NCBI RefSeq assembly: GCF_964355755.1
Contig: NC_092672.1
Span: 32,856,501 to 32,920,500 of the forward strand
From: Antedon mediterranea
Lineage: Eukaryota > Echinodermata > Crinoidea > Comatulida > Antedonidae
Length of the DNA stretch: 64,000 bases
Direction: 5' to 3'
Program-made: the position numbers and the translations under genes
Shown here: positions 1-9,600 of the stretch, one piece after another
How positions within the stretch are numbered: position 1 is the stretch's first letter
Layout of the letters: each line of letters begins with the position of its first letter
The notes under the pieces: generated by a model
Seen by the model: only the letters and a program-made list of their open reading frames with translations
The model's database searches: none
Told to the model about the DNA's origin: nothing

Positions 1-2
1 TT

Positions 3-197
3 CTAAGACCAGTATCAGCCGTAATTATCGCCACTCACTACAGAGCTCGTGGAGGAGAGACCAACATTGGCTTTTCAAACCCCACGTACAAGGGCTACGA
101 GAACTTTGACAACCCACCAACAATCGGTATTCCACCGCAACAAGGCAACACACCAGCTGGGCCGTCAATGGGTAACCAACAGTACGGTGCCCCTTAA
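3..197 (+). CDS. 3' terminal exon of a receptor-like membrane protein (cytoplasmic tail), partial
   Basis: An open frame runs from the window edge to TAA at 195-197, giving 64 residues. It starts with a hydrophobic stretch (VSAVIIATHYR) followed by Arg-rich and Gly-rich residues, as at the end of a transmembrane helix, and then carries GFSNPTYKGYENF, an NPxY-type internalisation motif, and a second FDNPP box. The tail ends in a Pro/Gln/Gly-rich segment. LDL-receptor-family tails carry the same kind of motif (an NPTYK box in LRP1, FDNPVY in LDLR), so an LDLR/LRP-like endocytic receptor is the best inference. Another NPxY receptor is possible, because no extracellular domain lies in the window. 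The upstream exon boundary is outside the window or cannot be fixed. Confidence 0.6.
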   Translation, partial: LRPVSAVIIATHYRARGGETNIGFSNPTYKGYENFDNPPTIGIPPQQGNTPAGPSMGNQQYGAP

Positions 198-2416
198 TTG
201 AAGAATGGACAGTGGGTTATAGTTATTTTAATTTAACTAACCACGGAGTTGTTTATAAGGGTTATGTCAGACATGTTTAGACCTACAGAAAGCATATATG
301 TATTTCAGCGTAGATATCCCATTTTGCAACAAATAACGTGCAAGCCCTATATTCCTATTTAGACATGCGCATGTTGAATGAATAACGTAGGAACTTTAGA
401 ACCATTCAATCATGGATGCAACGAGAATGCTCTTTTTCCATGAGACAGAGCTGATAATAGGGAGTTTTTGGATTTGCGACGACCAATGACCAAAATATTT
501 TATGTTAATTCATTGTGCACATACAGCAAAAAAATTGGGATGTGTTTCCTCGCTCCCCAACCTCTACATAGCTGGTTTCTAGGTCCAGATGACATAGATT
601 GACCTGACCTAGTGTGTTCCCAGGTCGTCGCAAAGCGAAAGCTCCTATGTGAATCCATGGTGTGGTAGTTTGTCTATGACAGTATAAGAGTTCTTATATA
701 CAACTCTATGGTTAGTACCTGGTGTAAGAGACCAATGTGCAATAGTGTTAGATGAAGCAAATTCCTCTAATAATTATTAGAAAAGAAAGGCAATAATTTT
801 TTGTAGTGCAGTATAATATGTATGGTTACAATGTAATCAAATTGTGAATCTAAAAATTCCTAATATTTATTGTTAGTTTTTATCAGAAATCAGAGAGGTA
901 ATGATGGGTTTTGGGTTCTAAAAAAATACATTTTTGTTCCGATTCATCAGGTCATTAGCACAAGCAATGGCAACTGTGTTGCCTCTGGAAATAATAATCT
1001 ACCTCTTGAAGAAGAGGGTGCTGTCTCAATTATACCTTATTTTTTATTTTATTTTTTTTTCTCTTTTGTGTATTTTTTATTTTTTTAAGTTTATTTCTGT
1101 TAAAATACATGTTAAGATATTTTATTGTAATGATTAAATGGTATTCTTAACCAATTAAACGCGAAAAATAACGAATATAAAAGTGTATTATAAAAATCCT
1201 GGGTGATTAGTTTTCGTCTTTCTATCTGAATAAACGCCATGTAACGCATTCCCAGGCGTCTTTTGTTGCAGTAAACCTTCTCTTAACGTTCGCTCTTACA
1301 AGTTAAATTTACCCTGGTCTAACTTGGGAAGAGAATTAATGGTTTTTATTTGTGTGTTTCAGAAATCTAGAAAAATAAATTTGTATACATTCCTTAAAAA
1401 AGAAACCGTTAAAAAAAAAAAAATTTTTTTTTTGCCCAACTCATGAGCGGAAAGATGCTCAGGGTAGATACAGACTCTATGTGGGACAAGCTACACGGTT
1501 TCCCGCTTTTCATTACCGCACGTCTGTGTAAATTGGCGTCATTGTGTCCTAGTGGGAATGTGGAAATCAAAAGCTTGAGGGCCTAGTTTTTTAATAAATG
1601 CTTTGGCAAAAAAAATAATAAATTCAGGCCACTTTTTTTTATTATAGAGTAAGAATTAAAGAAAAGCAATAATAATTAATGACCAGAAAAAAGCAATATT
1701 ATATATTTAAACAAATATTTTAAAATGACAAAAATCAGCCCAGTGCATCAAATGGTTAAAGAAATTGAGAATTTGCAAACATATTATTTATGATAGTGAA
1801 ATGTGAAAAAAAAAAATAAGCAAGGCATAGGTAAAATACAATGCTATTAAAAGTTAGTATATAGTAATAATATAGTAATTTTAAAATATACAACATTTCA
1901 TGAACATATACAAATTTACAACATTTAATTTTTAACCCAATACATATAAAATGTATACTTTAACATTTATTTTACAGTGTTTGTTTATTTATAATTTATA
2001 TGAAAATAGATTTATACTCACTACTAATGTCTTGTTTTTGTAAGTCCCCTTTTTTCAATGTTTAGGTGAAATTCAAATAATTAATAAAGTACAGTGCAGT
2101 AAAAAAGTCTTTACCTCGCATGAGTAATTTGCATAATACATAATAATTTGGTTTCTCAAATGCACCTTTTTTCATGTTTGGTTTTAGTAATTCCCATACA
2201 TATATATAACACACATGCATTATGGGATGGCACTAAGCTAGTTTTTTATATGAAACCTCTACAGCAAAAACTGTACTGGGAATCATTAACACTCAAATTT
2301 AACACACAAAATACATAACTGTAGTTATGGTGAAAGATTTCAGTGGCACGATACTATAAGATCTAAGCTCTATTAAGCCAAATATTTTTTGAGTAACTGA
2401 TCGGAAAAAGATACAG
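198..2416. other. 3' UTR of the left-edge gene and AT-rich intergenic DNA
   Basis: No credible exon is seen. The left part is probably the 3' UTR of the receptor-like gene. An AATAAA at 1229-1234 is a plausible polyadenylation signal, though other A-rich matches occur nearby. From about 1600 the sequence is AT-rich with homopolymer runs. The two short ORFs near 870-1137 are low-complexity T-rich readings and are not genes. Confidence 0.5.
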
Positions 2417-2421
2417 AGCAT

Positions 2422-2923
2422 TGTCACGAACTCCTCTCACGTATGTTTCCGAGCGGTTGAAAATACTTTAGGAACTCCCTTGTGACATAAAAGTATACAC
2501 ACAAAATCCACAAAGTTGTAAAATAACTCAAAAACAAAGCTTTAATTTCAATCAACTTCAACTTTCAACAATCCAGTAAGCACTTTAAACAACAGTTTCA
2601 CAATAACTTTACAATATAATATCCAACCTCTAATCCAACCTCTAATCCAACAACCTTCTTCAAAATAAATGCTTCAATCAAAATCCTTCTCCCACTTACA
2701 ATTGGCATACTTCCCCTTATATACAATATGTTCATAACCTTCTAGATCATTCCTTATACTTCTTCTTATTCTATTGATTACAGTTTCTATTAATAGCACT
2801 TCTGGAATGTTCTTGATTGTTCTTATTAATTATACATGGTTTCTTAAATCAAACCATCTAATTCTAGAATGTTCATGTAAATACTATGTTACTCTATATG
2901 TTAGGGAATGGTAATTTATTACA
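2422..2923 (-). repeat. 3' LTR of the retrotransposon
   Basis: This 502-bp copy matches the one at 3854-4355 base for base as far as can be read. It has TG...CA-type ends and lies next to the polypurine tract. The tandem phrase 'ccaacctctaat' occurs twice inside, near 2622-2650. Confidence 0.93.
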
Positions 2924-2939
2924 CTCCCCCCTCTTTCTG
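2924..2939 (-). other. Polypurine tract of the LTR element
   Basis: On the minus strand this reads AGAAAGAGGGGGGAG directly before the terminal TGTAATAA of the 3' LTR. That is the position and composition of a plus-strand primer for reverse transcription. Confidence 0.8.
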
Positions 2940-3111
2940 AGCTCAAAACTCTTTCTTGGAGTTTTGAGGGGCAAGTATACACGGACGTGGCAAAATTTAA
3001 CCCACTCCTAGTCTATAAAACTTAATTACACCATAATAACATAGAACATAATTAATAATAATTACTAATAATGAACCAACAATATTCATGTAAATTTGTC
3101 GGAATGGTTCA

Positions 3112-3489
3112 CTAACAATTACTGACATAGGAATCATCCAATTTAGTTTTATACTTTGAGGCTTTACAATACTCTTTCAATGAAATATCATGTGAAAATT
3201 TCAAAACACTATTACTGCAATGATATAAAACCACTAATTTCTCTATGGGTTCCGTCTGGTGTTTTGTAAAAACATGCCTAAATAAAGTTCCGTCCTTACA
3301 GACCGTCATATCTTCCCGACATAAACCTTCTTTCCTTTCAATATCTTCCCGATGTAAACGTTCTTGGTTATCCATCATCTGCTGCATCAGAAGACTCTGT
3401 TGTTGTATTTGTTGCTTCATTAACAACACTAAAAAGTCTGTACTGCTGTACACTTTACCGGATATTGTTGTTGATTGTTTATCAGCCAT
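3112..3489 (-). CDS. 125-aa ORF inside the LTR element: Gag-like N-terminus, possibly joined to an integrase fragment
   Basis: This is the only sizeable ORF in the element and is in the element's orientation. Residues about 20-60 form a Gln/Met/Glu-rich, probably coiled-coil segment (MKQQIQQQSLLMQQMM), the kind of sequence found at the start of many retrotransposon Gag proteins. Residues about 85-103 (LVVLYHCSNSVLKFSHDIS) look like the segment just before the zinc-binding domain of retroelement integrases, where a '...vLkf.HDip' motif is common, but the GHLG that should follow is missing. A Gag-to-Pol internal deletion would explain this. The assignment is inference. No protease or reverse-transcriptase motifs are present. 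Confidence 0.5.
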   Translation of the reverse strand: MADKQSTTISGKVYSSTDFLVLLMKQQIQQQSLLMQQMMDNQERLHREDIERKEGLCREDMTVCKDGTLFRHVFTKHQTEPIEKLVVLYHCSNSVLKFSHDISLKEYCKASKYKTKLDDSYVSNC

Positions 3490-3836
3490 ATTTTAAATCT
3501 GGATGAGGGTCTTGTTACTAGTTAATCGTAGTTACCGAGACGTTCACAAGTCTACTGTTCCAAATAAATAATGTACTGTTCTTAAAACAATGTTTGTGTA
3601 CTTACGATTAAACAAAACGTAGCACCACGGCTTCCGTAAAATATCTCAGTATCGTAAGTACCGCTTCCTCAAAATATCAATAAAAGTACAGTTGATCCTA
3701 AAACAGCCACCAATCTATGGCAAAATACAGTAGATCAAACTGCTACCACAAAATATCACAACAGTACTGTAGATAAAAACACAGTTAAGTCGAACAGTAG
3801 ATCGAAATAACCGCTGCCACCAAATTAGGCTGAACA

Positions 3837-3848
3837 CCGCTGCCACCA
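3837..3848 (-). other. Primer-binding-site-like sequence of the LTR element
   Basis: On the minus strand TGGTGGCAGCGG begins 5 nt inside the 5' LTR end. TGG is the complement of a tRNA 3' CCA. The donor tRNA was not identified. The same motif with its flank is repeated about 26 bp further in (3811-3828). Confidence 0.65.
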
Positions 3849-3853
3849 AATTA

Positions 3854-4355
3854 TGTCACGAACTCCTCTCACGTATGTTTCCGAGCGGTTGAAAATACTT
3901 TAGGAACTCCCTTGTGACATAAAAGTATACACACAAAATCCACAAAGTTGTAAAATAACTCAAAAACAAAGCTTTAATTTCAATCAACTTCAACTTTCAA
4001 CAATCCAGTAAGCACTTTAAACAACAGTTTCACAATAACTTTACAATATAATATCCAACCTCTAATCCAACCTCTAATCCAACAACCTTCTTCAAAATAA
4101 ATGCTTCAATCAAAATCCTTCTCCCACTTACAATTGGCATACTTCCCCTTATATACAATATGTTCATAACCTTCTAGATCATTCCTTATACTTCTTCTTA
4201 TTCTATTGATTACAGTTTCTATTAATAGCACTTCTGGAATGTTCTTGATTGTTCTTATTAATTATACATGGTTTCTTAAATCAAACCATCTAATTCTAGA
4301 ATGTTCATGTAAATACTATGTTACTCTATATGTTAGGGAATGGTAATTTATTACA
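3854..4355 (-). repeat. 5' LTR of the retrotransposon
   Basis: A 502-bp direct repeat of 2422-2923, followed on the right by the AGCAT target duplication at 4356-4360. Transcription of the element would start in this copy and run leftwards. Confidence 0.93.
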
Positions 4356-4360
4356 AGCAT

Positions 4361-6612
4361 ATATACTTAATTATTGTTTTAATTTGTCCATGTCTTTAAA
4401 TGTTCTCAGGGAGGCAATTTCACACATCAAAATAAACAAATAGTAGATGTTTATGTAATTATAATAATAATATATAGAAACTGTACATACCATAATATAG
4501 ATATCTATTATTATACTAGTGGTGTATGGTGTACCTGTATGTTAATTAGTGTATTATGTTGATTAGCATAATGATGACATGTGGTTGTATGCAAAATGTA
4601 TGCACAAAGGAATGAGAATAACCTTTGACTCGCAGCACAACAGAGAGTGAATTGCTAAGAGCTGTGAACAACTTATCTCCAGTCCCTGTAGGGTCTTTCG
4701 TGTTAGAATTGCCAACAAACGACGCTCATTCCATATATAGGGGATGAGGTAGAAAGAACACAGTAACCGCCTTCTATTCCTAAAGATAAACTGGGGTTTT
4801 TAAAAGTGTACATGAGCCAGATGTGTACATTTGACCTTGATTTCATCACTACCTGTGTATACATTTCAGTACGGTACAGTATATTTCACTAACAAAAAAT
4901 TCCTGTCCATTCACATTTGTACATACCATGAAAGCCCCAGTGGTCTAATAGAAAGGCGGCGGGTTTGGTTCGAGCAATTTTTCACTCACAAAATCATCTC
5001 ATCCTCTGCCATTCATACGGTATTAATTTGTGTAATATTTCTATTAAATATTAATATTTAAAACCACACTTTTTGTTATGTTTGTATTTTCTATGACCTT
5101 TGTTACATATTATTAATTAAATATTATTAAATAACAGATATAGGCCTACAGTATGGCATGTCATTCCTAAAAGTCAGTATTTATAGAGTAATTATTTACT
5201 TAATCAATTTTATTTGAATGTTTATATCAAATGTACAAATGTGATTTACCTGCAAGAAATAAGTGTTTAGAAATAATTTATATGATGTTCTAAGACCGGT
5301 ACTTAATTTCCCAAAAGTAAAAGTTGCAATATATATATATATTAAGTATTATTATATTATTAGAAAGTATACCTTGTTTCCAAATGGATATGTATGTCAT
5401 GTGACTGTTGAACTTGCATAAATTAATGTGTGAGAAACATGTTTCTTTTGTCTGCTTATTCATTTAACTTTATAAAAGAACTTTGTTTTCAAGATATATT
5501 GTCCGAACACATGAACAATTTTTTTTTATTTTATTTTATTTCATACTCATCCAACAGCGAGTAACCCGCCAATTACAGGATGGATAAACTATTTAATAAT
5601 TTCACAAGACAAACATATACACAAGATGCTCTACATAAACAAACAAACTGGATGTTCAAATTATTTTATTTATTTTTTTATTTTATTTCATAATTTCAGG
5701 ATGGATAAAATAAAGACTATGAGTAAAATAACAAATTTTAACAAGCCATTTCATTTTGCAAAAAAAAACAAAACAAGAAACCCATTGAATTCTGGTTAAA
5801 TTTGTTTTCTTTAAATTACAGTTTTATCAGATCAATAAATTTTTTTTCAATCAAATTTTTGGTCAAATTACTATTAAAAAAAACCATTATGTGACATTAA
5901 AACAACTTTTTTTTATTGGGACAATATAATAAGTCTAAGGGGACTCACAAAGGGGACTTTTCATGGAATGAACAAGGGGAAACTGACGACATCTAGCACA
6001 TATTCAGGGGTTGTTGTTATTGGGTCCCGAAAGTATCCCCTAAATACTGTAAAATAAATATAAACAACTTCTATTATTAAACCATCATCATATTCTATCA
6101 CTTTTTATTTATTAAAACATATTTACAATATTTAAGAAATTTATTTAAATTAAGAATAGCAAAAAATGCATGCAACATTAACAGTTAGCTTACAATATGA
6201 TTTTTCTTTTAATCTGTTGACCTTTTATCAGGTGTAGTAGAGTAGAATCTAGCTTATAGAGGGAAGCAAACAGATGAAAATTATGCCAATACAGCAGACA
6301 TAAACAGTGGCAGATCCGAGATTTCGAAATTGTAAAATGAAGTGATGAACCTATCTCGTGCACAAGACGTATTTAACTGGTCACTCGCAAATGCCTGGCA
6401 TGAGATATACAGCAAGTAGTTGATTATTATGATTATGCTAATCATCTGCTCAAAACAGCCCCAGTTCAACTAAATACGCCTGTTGTTATTTTCCTGGTTT
6501 TGCATTCCATCTATCTGGTTTAAAAATTCTTACTTCATAGTATTTCAGTTAATACTATATTATTATGTGGTCATACAGTATTGAATGTTTTTTTTACTGT
6601 GTATTCTTTTAT
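4361..6612. other. Intergenic DNA downstream of LRRC23, with repeat fragments
   Basis: No gene is seen. The stretch holds a degenerate tRNA-like piece near 4935-4985 (a box-A-like gtggtctaatag followed by ggttcgagc), a T-rich element tail at about 5520-5640, part of a TTAA-type MITE at about 5740-5930, and a copy of the dispersed 'ggggacacc' repeat at about 5933-6052. It ends at the LRRC23 stop codon. Confidence 0.5.
5740..5930. repeat. Partial copy of a TTAA-type MITE
   Basis: The segment shares several blocks in order with the right half of the element at 29521-29849 (a 'ttaaattacagtttt' block, then 'gtgacattaaaa', then 'gggacaata'). The left terminal repeat is not recognisable and the right one is degraded. 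Confidence 0.5.
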
Positions 6613-6651
6613 TTAAAAATCTTCGTCGTCATGAATAACTTCTTCTGTTCC
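6613..6651 (-). CDS. LRRC23: LRRC23 exon 7 (last coding exon)
   Basis: The acceptor is tttttacag. Twelve codons (GTEEVIHDDEDF) continue the acidic tail in phase 0 and end in TAA. An AATAAA hexamer (6608-6613, minus strand) overlaps the last base of the stop codon. The short exon is supported only by phase, acceptor and acidic composition, so it is less certain than the others. Confidence 0.7.
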   Translation of the reverse strand, partial: GTEEVIHDDEDF

Positions 6652-9600
6652 CTGTAAAAAACAAACAATCATATCCAGATACAATACAACAGTTTCCAAA
6701 TGAATACTACACTTTACTACAACCTTTTTCTAGTATCTTTTATTCTAATACTCTTAAGCCCGACAATTGCCTAATGTTATGACCACAATGTGTGTTGTTG
6801 CAGTAAAAATACACCGTATATATTTATGTGGAAAGGTGCTTTGTGTACCATGGATCGGTATACTACAATTAGTCTCCCGTTTTATTTCGAGGCAACAACC
6901 CCAAGAACAACCTCCTAAGACGATGCCATCCCAGAACCTAAACATATCTTCAGTACAGCATCTCTTGCATACTGTAGCCATCCCTACCTATAGTTTTGAT
7001 TTTTCCAATGACCCATCAACTCCCTTTAGGCCTAAGCACCCCTAATCCCATGATTTTCTTAGGCCGAAAAAACCCTACCAACCATGACTCTCTTAGGCCC
7101 AAGCACCCCTACTAGCCATGACTCTCTTAGGCCCAAGCACCCCTACTAGCCATGACTCTCTTAGGCCCAAGCACCCCTACTGTACATATAGCCATTACTC
7201 TTTTATGACCTACTGTAGTACCCCTAACTATACAGTAGCTTCAAACACCGCACCACCCTTATGTCCGACACCATGGTCTAGTAGAACCAAAATTAAAATA
7301 CCAGCACCTTAGAACTGAAAGACTTACTCTTAGTCTGATGGCACTGTAAGCCATGCTTTTTGTTCACATACTTTCTTCTACATATAAAAAACAATTGTGA
7401 TTTGAAAACAATCCAGAAATGGTTACTTTTGATCTGAGAACATTGCAGTTATTTAAAAAATCATTTTCGACATACCTCTGCAGCAAGTGCTTCGGCTCGC
7501 CTCTGATCGTACGTTTCCTCCGCTTCATGTCGTTCATCCTCGGAATATTCATCTTTGTCAAGACGTTCGACTGTCCGAACGTTGATGAGCACCTCCATTC
7601 GATAGTCATCTTCATCCATGCAAGGGTTATCTGTTTGAAATAATAATAAAGTCCTCTTTAATAACTTTACTAAAGTTGAATTCCCTACTGTTGAATAATA
7701 AGTAAGCAGAAAAATATTATACAGTAAACATTGTTGTTGTTTAAACTTTAAAAAATCTTATATAACGCTGCCAAATACAATGTTTCTAACTAAGCACTTT
7801 AGACACAAAAATGATCCATAAAATATCGAAATAAATATCCAGATAACCAAAATGGTAGATAAGGAACTATTTTCACCGCTCTGTTCTCCAGCACTTTGAA
7901 GATCCCATATATGAGAGCTCGCCAGAACAGAATTCACAGGGGAGCTCGAGTGTAAAAGGCATCTGTCTATCCTACCAAAATAAGAAGTAAAAAGATTTTT
8001 TTTAAATAAGTTTGAAGTCGCCCCTTTACCTGATAAGACAAGTGCCCTCAATAATGGCAAACATTTTAATTTTGAAGTTTCCTTTACGTCTGTCACGCCG
8101 TTGGCACGGATGTTGACGTACTGCAGGCTCTTCATAGTCTCCGCAAATCCATCAAGTTTTTCAATCTGATTATCACGCAAATGCAACGTTGTCAGGCGAT
8201 CCAAACGCTCCAGGCCCTCTATGGTTGTAATCATGTTAGCGCCCTGAAAGGCAATCGATGTCATGGCCTTAAGCTAACTAGTTTGACAAAAAAGGTGTGA
8301 CAGATGTGCCCAAATATTGTAGTGATATGCCCAAACATGGTAGTGATATGACATCATCATATCCATTATTATGGGCACATCACATTTTTTGTCACATTTG
8401 ATAGTGTAAGTGTAGACAGAGCTTAGTCAATTCTTGATTTGTAACTGGTTTTAACGAATAACGTTACAATAACTTGCGAGAATTACTTGAACATTCTCAA
8501 TGTACTTAGTATAAAGAACAAATTACGTCAGAGTAGGGCAAAACATCTGACCAATTACTCAACACCCTGACACAAAGCTACTCCACAGTATAGTTACAAA
8601 CATTTACAATTATAATAACATTAACTAAGTAATAGTTTTCCCTTTTAGATATTTTGTATTCTCACTCACAAGAAACAAGTTCTTTAAGTTAGGCAGGCAT
8701 ATTCCAGCTGTTGTTGTTAGCTTGTTGCCTCGTAATTCCAATGTATGCAATCGGTTCAACTTTGATGGTTCAAGACCGCTGATCACCGAGATTTCATTAA
8801 CTGGGAATAAGAAAAAATATAATTTCAAAGCTTAAATTTTTAGGCTGAATTGCTAATGCAACGATTCAATAGATAAATGGTGAGGTTCGCCATCTGAGAA
8901 TGCAGCAGCTTATGGACAATATCATAATCTTGGAGGGGTGTTCAAAAATAATTTTTTGATAAATGTTCTCTTTTCAGAGGGGAAATGGCCTATGTCAGTT
9001 TATCCAGGTAAGCTAGGCACAAAATAGACCATTTATATACAGTATATAGATTCACAGGTACTGTATGGTGAGGTTCGTCATCTGAGGGTGCAGCAGCCCA
9101 TGGACAATACCATAATCTTGGAGGGGTGATCAAAAATAATTTTTTGATAATGTTCTTTTCTTGGAGGGGAAACAGCCAATGTCAGTTTATCCAGGTAAGC
9201 TAGGCGATAGACGATTACTATACAGTTATTTAGTAAAAAATGTAATTCTTTTTATTTTTATTTTTCTTTATATTTTGATGATAATGATGAATAAATATAT
9301 TTGATTTCATTTGATTTAAAACTTACAAGACATATTTAAAACTTCCAGAAGTGGATGACTGACCCCAGCCATTGTTGTGATACGATTGTTGGTAAAACTT
9401 GCATTTTGAATATAGGGCAACTCTTCGAGCTTAGCCGACGATAACAGGTTACGGTCACATTTCAGGGTTAATGTATGCGTCAGAGAGTTCAAAGGTGAAA
9501 TATCTCGAAGAGTATTGCCGGAGATATCAATATATCGTAGATGAATGTATGAAGCTAAGATGTTGATATCTGTTACTTCTCTATTAAAAACAAAAACATG

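Larger units (their letters stand above)
2422..4355 (-). mobile_element. Non-autonomous LTR retrotransposon, young insertion
   Basis: Two direct repeats of 502 bp (2422-2923 and 3854-4355) begin TGTCAC and end TTACA (TG...CA). Read by eye they are identical. The 5-bp sequence AGCAT occurs immediately outside both ends (2417-2421 and 4356-4360), the target-site duplication expected of integrase. In minus-strand orientation a primer-binding-like site follows the right-hand (5') LTR, and a purine tract precedes the left-hand (3') LTR. The internal part is only 930 bp and codes for one short ORF (3489-3112). It therefore cannot supply its own reverse transcriptase and must have been mobilised in trans. 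Identical LTRs imply a recent insertion. Confidence 0.93.

Noticed and set aside
870-1137. Two overlapping ORFs (72 and 67 aa)
   Set aside because: The C-terminal halves are Phe/Leu/Tyr runs from a T-rich tract; no gene-like features.
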